This document shows, in pieces, positions 59,917 through 64,000 of a DNA stretch of 64,000 nt. Position 1 is the first letter of the stretch, and every line of letters starts with the position of its first letter. The DNA lies in contig NZ_JAUDRH010000013.1 in NCBI RefSeq assembly GCF_030381805.1, positions 124,001-188,000 on the forward strand, given 5' to 3'. Position numbers and translations under genes: made by a program. The notes under the pieces were generated by a model, which was given only the letters and a program-made list of their open reading frames with translations, had not been told where the DNA came from and made no database searches. This DNA is from Chlorogloeopsis sp. ULAP01 (GTDB lineage: Bacteria; Cyanobacteriota; Cyanobacteriia; Cyanobacteriales; Nostocaceae).

Positions 59917-60399
59917 ATGGACGTAAAATCAGTAGCAATGGAGATTCCAGAAGGAAGTAATATCATTATTGGTCAAACCCATTTTATTAAAACAGTAGAA
60001 GATTTATATGAAATTATGGTGGGTATCTCTCCCCAAGTCAAATTTGGAATAGCCTTTTGTGAAGCTTCTGGCCCTTGTCTAATTAGAGTTACAGGTAATG
60101 ATAGAAATTTGGAAGAAGTAGCAATAAAAAATGCCAAATCTTTAGCTGCTGGTCATAGCTTTATCATTATCTTAAAAGAGGCATATCCCATCAATTTTTT
60201 GAACGCTATTAAACAGTGTCCAGAGGTTTGTAATATCTATTGTGCCACAGCAAACCCTGTGCAGATGATAGTCGCCCAAACAGAACAAGGTCGCGGTATT
60301 TTAGGTGTTGTGGATGGATTTTCACCCAAGGGTGTAGAAAGTGCTGATGATGTAAAAGCACGGCAGGAATTCTTACGTAAAATTGGTTACAAACTTTAA
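59917..60399 (+). CDS. Adenosine-specific kinase family protein
   Basis: A 160-residue protein of the adenosine-specific kinase family (PF04008), known mainly from archaea, thermophiles and some cyanobacteria. Full length and with the conserved blocks IPEGSNIIIGQTHFIKTVED, GIAFCEASGPCLIR, AAGHSFIIILKEAYPINFLN and RGILGVVDGFSPKG. The family name rests on structural work with nucleotide; the cellular reaction is not settled. The ATG is preceded by TTGGAGAAAATA. It lies just upstream of a YihY-type membrane protein on the same strand with a gap of 52 bases. Confidence 0.9.
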   Translation: MDVKSVAMEIPEGSNIIIGQTHFIKTVEDLYEIMVGISPQVKFGIAFCEASGPCLIRVTGNDRNLEEVAIKNAKSLAAGHSFIIILKEAYPINFLNAIKQCPEVCNIYCATANPVQMIVAQTEQGRGILGVVDGFSPKGVESADDVKARQEFLRKIGYKL

Positions 60400-60451
60400 G
60401 CTGAAGTTCCTCCCGATTAAACTTGTAACTCTGAACCAGAAATCAGTTCTT

Positions 60452-61396
60452 ATGATTCGATATATTCGAGCCAATATTCTACCCTCAAAACCGGCTCAAC
60501 TCCTAATCAAAACAGGGCTGAAGTGGGATCAAGATAATTGCCCCGGTATGGCAGCTGCCCTATCGTATTATGCCCTCTTCTCACTGTTTCCGATGCTATT
60601 AATAATCCTAAGCGTTGTCGGTTCAGTAATTGAACCCAATTCTGAAGCATTTCAATACCTCAAACAAGTAGTAGATCGGTTTCTGCCTCCAGAAGTTCAC
60701 GATCTGGTGAAAGGAACTGTGATTGCCCTCAACCAAAACAGTGTCGGAGCGGGAATTATTGGATTTGGATTGCTCTTATCCGCAGCCAGTACAGTTTTTG
60801 CCGTTCTCAGGAATTCAGTCAATAAAATTTGGCGATCGCATGGTACAACCTCTGAATCAGCAACAATTCATAGGATGATGCTTGCGTTTGTTCTGAACCA
60901 ACTTCTGTCTTTTACGTTGGTATTTGGAACCGCCTTATTGTTGCTGACTTCATTAATCTCAAATATTGCCATCAAAGCTATCCTAAAGCTAGTCGCCACC
61001 TTCCGAGAAACCTTCTTCTTGATCCAGATTGACGAACTGCAATTATCTCAGGGGCTTCATGTTGGCTCAACTTTTTTTATTCTAGCTCTGACTGCTTGTA
61101 TTTTATTCAAAATTTTGCCATCCGTTTATGTAGGTTGGCGTGATGTCTGGTTAGGTGCTTTACTTACCGCCTTACTGCTGGTGGTGTTGCAACAATTAGT
61201 TAGCAATAGCATTATTACAATCGGTAGCCATTTCCTATCCTATGGCGTGATCGGAAGCGTCATGATTCTGTTGTTGTGGATTTATCTGACATGCCAAATT
61301 TTCCTAGTTGGCTGTGTATTTTCCTACGTTTATGCCCATCTTTTCGGTAGCCGTCGCGGAATGGCGATGAATAAGGTAAATTCACATCTGTCTTGA
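60452..61396 (+). CDS. YihY/BrkB family membrane protein
   Basis: A 314-residue integral membrane protein of the YihY/BrkB (Virul_fac_BrkB, PF03631) family, with six helices and the signature CPGMAAALSYYALFSLFPML near residue 32 and SYGVIGSVMILLLWIYLTCQ late. The old name RNase BN for this family is a misassignment; transport or envelope roles are suspected. I start at the ATG at 60452 (MIRYIRANIL), since an earlier start would overlap the previous gene by 17 bases and add unconserved residues. Confidence 0.9.
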   Translation: MIRYIRANILPSKPAQLLIKTGLKWDQDNCPGMAAALSYYALFSLFPMLLIILSVVGSVIEPNSEAFQYLKQVVDRFLPPEVHDLVKGTVIALNQNSVGAGIIGFGLLLSAASTVFAVLRNSVNKIWRSHGTTSESATIHRMMLAFVLNQLLSFTLVFGTALLLLTSLISNIAIKAILKLVATFRETFFLIQIDELQLSQGLHVGSTFFILALTACILFKILPSVYVGWRDVWLGALLTALLLVVLQQLVSNSIITIGSHFLSYGVIGSVMILLLWIYLTCQIFLVGCVFSYVYAHLFGSRRGMAMNKVNSHLS

Positions 61397-61516
61397 AAGG
61401 CAGAAGAGAAGATTCACTTTCATTTCTTTTTTAAAAAATTGATTGCGACAGATATATTCACAAAAGCCGAACACAGAAGCAATTTTTAATCCAAAATCTA
61501 AAATTCAAAATTGTAT

Positions 61517-62113
61517 ATGTTTGACTTCCTTAAAACCGAAACAGTTAGCTCTACTCCCCAACAGATTGCTCGTTCTATGCGCTGGCTGGGCTGGGCTGGC
61601 TTCTGGTTGCAAGCTCTGCTGGGATTTATTCCGCTTTTAGTAGTAGTCACATCTGTGCTGTTTAATCCTAGACAACAGCAAGGTGGTGGATTTTCATTTG
61701 GTATATGGTTGGCGATCGCTTGTTTAGTTATTTTGATTTTTAGTATTTACTGGTGTTTTCGCTATACGCAACTAGCAAATAAGCTAACAATTCGGGAATT
61801 GCGCCCAGCCAAGTCTCAAATAAGCCGAGATCTGAAGTTGGGGCTGCTTGCCAATCTCAGTATTATGGCGATCGCAGTACTGATTGCTCTAGGGCGAGTT
61901 GGTGAATTGAGCTTCAAAATGTTGACGCTGCCTCAAGGTTCGACTGTGATTACTCCCAACCCAACTGCGACGATGGTAACCCAGGGAGCAATGATCCCAC
62001 CGTCTACTATTATTTCCATTCAAGCAATGGTTAATGCGATCGCAGCCGGATTAGTTGGAGCCATTGTGGCAATTGTGCTGCTCTACCAACTTGGGCAAAA
62101 TCGCAATGATTAA
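61517..62113 (+). CDS. DUF3611 family membrane protein
   Basis: A 198-residue protein with four probable helices. The N-terminal pattern STPQQIARSMRWLGWAGFWL and the block FRYTQLANKLTIRELRPAKS match the DUF3611 family, which is restricted to cyanobacteria and plastids as far as I recall; a plastid relative has been discussed in envelope functions, but nothing is settled. I use the ATG at 61517 instead of the TTG two codons earlier. Its stop is eight bases from the convergent stop of the GH13 enzyme. Confidence 0.8.
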   Translation: MFDFLKTETVSSTPQQIARSMRWLGWAGFWLQALLGFIPLLVVVTSVLFNPRQQQGGGFSFGIWLAIACLVILIFSIYWCFRYTQLANKLTIRELRPAKSQISRDLKLGLLANLSIMAIAVLIALGRVGELSFKMLTLPQGSTVITPNPTATMVTQGAMIPPSTIISIQAMVNAIAAGLVGAIVAIVLLYQLGQNRND

Positions 62114-62121
62114 TATTTTTG

Positions 62122-63759
62122 TTAGCCGAATGAGAGCATACTGTTAACTCGGAACCAACGATAGCCGTATGCTGATAAGGGTATGGAGTGAACATCACCA
62201 TCGAGTGGTTCATACTGACAATTGCAAAATAAATCGATTAAATGTTGGTACTGCGGTGATTTGAGTGTAACGTTACAGACTTTATCTGCTAAGTTATGAA
62301 CTGCTATTACCGCATTGCCATTCCACTCACAACAATGGGCAAAAACGCTAGGTTCATCTGTTTCTAGAATATGCCATTGACCCCGCCCTAATTCCGGACA
62401 CTGCTTGCGAATGCGAATTACCCGTTCCATCCAATTAATTAAAGAATCTGGTTGACGCTGTTGGGTAGCAATGTTGACTTCCTCATAGCCGTATTCTCCC
62501 TGAGAGATTACAGGATGTGGTAAAGCAGAAACTGGGGCAGTAGAAAAGCCTCCATTCTCTTCATTTGACCATTGCATCGGTGTACGAACACTACTTCTAC
62601 CCGGTAAAGACAAGTCATCACCCATACCAATTTCTTCACCGTAACGTACTAGGGGCGTACCAGGTAAACTAAATAACAGACTGTAAGTTAGTTCTATGCG
62701 ACGGCGATCGCCTCCTAGCATGGGTGGTAGTCGGCGACGGATACCCCGTCCGTAAATCTGCATATTTTCTTGAGGCGCAAAAGCGGCAAATACTTCTTGT
62801 TGTTCGGTTTGGGTAAGTTCAGATAAAGAAAGCTCATCGTGATGGCGGACAAAATTTACCCATTGTGTGGTATGGGGAATATCTGGTAGAGACTTGAGTG
62901 CATCACATAAAGGTGTTGTTTCCTGACGGGCAAGAGCCAAAAACATATGCTGATTTAACCAAAAGTTAAACAGCATTTGCATCCGATCGCCATCCCCGAA
63001 ATAGGTACAAAGTTTATCTGGTGTAACGTTTGCTTCTCCTAGCAGTACTGCATCACCGTGACGAGATGAAACAAACTCCCGCATCTCGGATAGAAAATTT
63101 TCTAAATCGGATGGTTCTGCACCTGGAATACCCATTCCTTCTATCAAGTAGGGAGCAGCATCCACGCGGAAACCGGATACGCCCAACTCCAACCAGAAAC
63201 CCATAATTTTGCAAATTTCTTCTCGCACCGCCGGGTTAGCAATATTTAAATCTGGTTGTTCTTTATAAAAATGATGTAGGTAATAAGCTCCTGCCTGTTC
63301 ATCGTACTCCCAAACACTTTCTTTTTCTCCAGAAAAAATAACCGTGTGTGAGTCTCCCTGAGGTGGTTCTTCTGTCCAAACATAATAGTTGCGATATTTA
63401 GAGTTTCGATCTGATCGTGCTGCCATAAACCAGGGATGGCGATCGGAAGTATGGTTCACTACTAAATCCGCAATCACGCGAATACCCCTTTCTCGCGCTT
63501 CATGCATGAACTCTACGAAATCTCCTAAAGTTCCTAATCGAGAATCAACATTGTAGTAGTCCATTACATCGTAACCATTATCACGATTAGGGGAAGGATA
63601 AAATGGCAATAACCACAAACAAGTAATTCCCAACCCAGCCAGATAATCAAGTCGGTTCGTCAGCCCCGGAAAATCACCTACGCCATCTCCATTGGAGTCT
63701 ACAAATGTCTCCACATCTAGAGAGTAAATAATTGCGTTTTTGTACCATATGTGTTCCAT
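62122..63759 (-). CDS. GH13 alpha-amylase-family enzyme, trehalose-synthase-like
   Basis: A 545-residue glycoside hydrolase family 13 enzyme. The four conserved regions are visible: I DLVVNHTSD, II GFRVDAAP with the nucleophile Asp, III LLGEANV with the acid/base Glu, and IV VRHHDELS with the transition-state Asp (usually RNHDEL). The start WYKNAIIYSLDVETFVDSNG and the TPLVRYGEEIGMGDDLSLPG block are typical of trehalose synthase (maltose-trehalose isomerase) and its close relatives. Without a search I cannot exclude a sucrose- or maltose-acting relative. Trehalose would serve as a desiccation or salt protectant. No signal peptide; cytoplasmic. Confidence 0.85.
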   Translation of the reverse strand: MEHIWYKNAIIYSLDVETFVDSNGDGVGDFPGLTNRLDYLAGLGITCLWLLPFYPSPNRDNGYDVMDYYNVDSRLGTLGDFVEFMHEARERGIRVIADLVVNHTSDRHPWFMAARSDRNSKYRNYYVWTEEPPQGDSHTVIFSGEKESVWEYDEQAGAYYLHHFYKEQPDLNIANPAVREEICKIMGFWLELGVSGFRVDAAPYLIEGMGIPGAEPSDLENFLSEMREFVSSRHGDAVLLGEANVTPDKLCTYFGDGDRMQMLFNFWLNQHMFLALARQETTPLCDALKSLPDIPHTTQWVNFVRHHDELSLSELTQTEQQEVFAAFAPQENMQIYGRGIRRRLPPMLGGDRRRIELTYSLLFSLPGTPLVRYGEEIGMGDDLSLPGRSSVRTPMQWSNEENGGFSTAPVSALPHPVISQGEYGYEEVNIATQQRQPDSLINWMERVIRIRKQCPELGRGQWHILETDEPSVFAHCCEWNGNAVIAVHNLADKVCNVTLKSPQYQHLIDLFCNCQYEPLDGDVHSIPLSAYGYRWFRVNSMLSFG

Positions 63760-63837
63760 CGTAGCTACTTTCCTGTCTTGATATAAATCATTAATAACTA
63801 AATACTCATAAATTTTAGTATTAACTACTACTGTGTA

Positions 63838-64000
63838 TTATGATTTTGCTACCTCCTGTTGCGAGTATTGTTCAGTATTGCCAGCTTGATAGACATGTTT
63901 GTTTTGCCAGTGCAACCACAGCAATACACCACCAAATACAGCAAAGATCATATTGAGCCAAAAAGTGTAATCAATGTGAAACTTATACACCTGTGTGAGT
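63838..64000 (-). CDS. C-terminal fragment of a membrane protein (start outside window)
   Basis: The last 53 codons of a minus-strand gene that begins beyond 64000. It reads VYKFHIDYTFWLNMIFAVFG as a hydrophobic helix, then WLHWQNKHVY and a polar tail ending QQEVAKS. A final helix followed by a short cytoplasmic tail fits the end of a transporter or permease (DUF318/YraQ-like is one possibility), but this cannot be settled from the fragment. It is followed, after 78 bases, by the GH13 gene on the same strand. Confidence 0.55.
   Translation of the reverse strand, partial: LTQVYKFHIDYTFWLNMIFAVFGGVLLWLHWQNKHVYQAGNTEQYSQQEVAKS

Overview
The window is cyanobacterial chromosomal DNA. Evidence: IsiA/Pcb-type chlorophyll-binding antenna genes, many copies of the GCGATCGC (HIP1) octamer and its partials, a RexT/thioredoxin pair, LrtA-type ribosome hibernation factor, DevB/DevC exporter genes, a Mo-nitrogenase C-terminal domain protein and long intergenic runs of palindromic repeats. 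DevBC and the Mo-nitro_C domain, with very large multi-PAS/GAF histidine kinases, point to a filamentous Nostocales-type genome; this is inference, since no taxonomic marker such as rRNA is present. I saw no rRNA, tRNA, transposase, prophage or CRISPR array.

Layout. 1-6 kb: 3' part of a diiron redox enzyme, a methyltransferase, an isiA + pcb antenna pair on the minus strand closed by a clear terminator, then an acetyltransferase/methyltransferase pair. 6-9 kb: a tight three-gene minus operon (LCM-type methyltransferase, glutamate-cysteine-ligase-like enzyme, class-C serine hydrolase) whose first Shine-Dalgarno sits in a hairpin. 9-17 kb: TerB/Mo-nitro_C protein, obgE, a toxin-antitoxin pair with a frameshifted PIN toxin, a Uma2 nuclease, a DUF5009 membrane protein, prxQ, lrtA/hpf and lipB. 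17-23 kb: redox genes (Old Yellow Enzyme, GST, SDR remnant, trxA2 divergent from its likely regulator rexT), an MFS exporter. 23-31 kb: AI-2E transporter, devC and devB without devA, a DUF1400 hydrolase. 31-53 kb: three signalling loci with very large histidine kinases; two of them are paralogous, one split over adjacent genes and the other fused in one 1525-residue protein. Between them lie a GerMN protein, Hsp20 and an XRE regulator joined to a double histidine kinase. 53-64 kb: a HlyD/tandem ATPase/tandem permease exporter whose ATPase gene has no standard start codon, an adenosine-specific kinase, a YihY membrane protein, DUF3611 and a GH13 trehalose-synthase-like enzyme.

How the genes work together. 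Oxidative stress is a recurring theme: RexT/TrxA2, PrxQ, OYE, GST and the IsiA antenna. The signalling genes combine DNA-binding receivers, Hpt domains and kinases in overlapping operons and probably form local phosphorelays. Dispersed repeats shape the genome: a G-rich element normally seen between genes lies in frame, and in a similar reading frame, inside the linkers of three kinase regions and the ABC ATPase. The strongest candidates for a second look are those in-frame elements, the split/fused kinase pair, the ATC-start ATPase and the methyltransferase/ligase/hydrolase operon.
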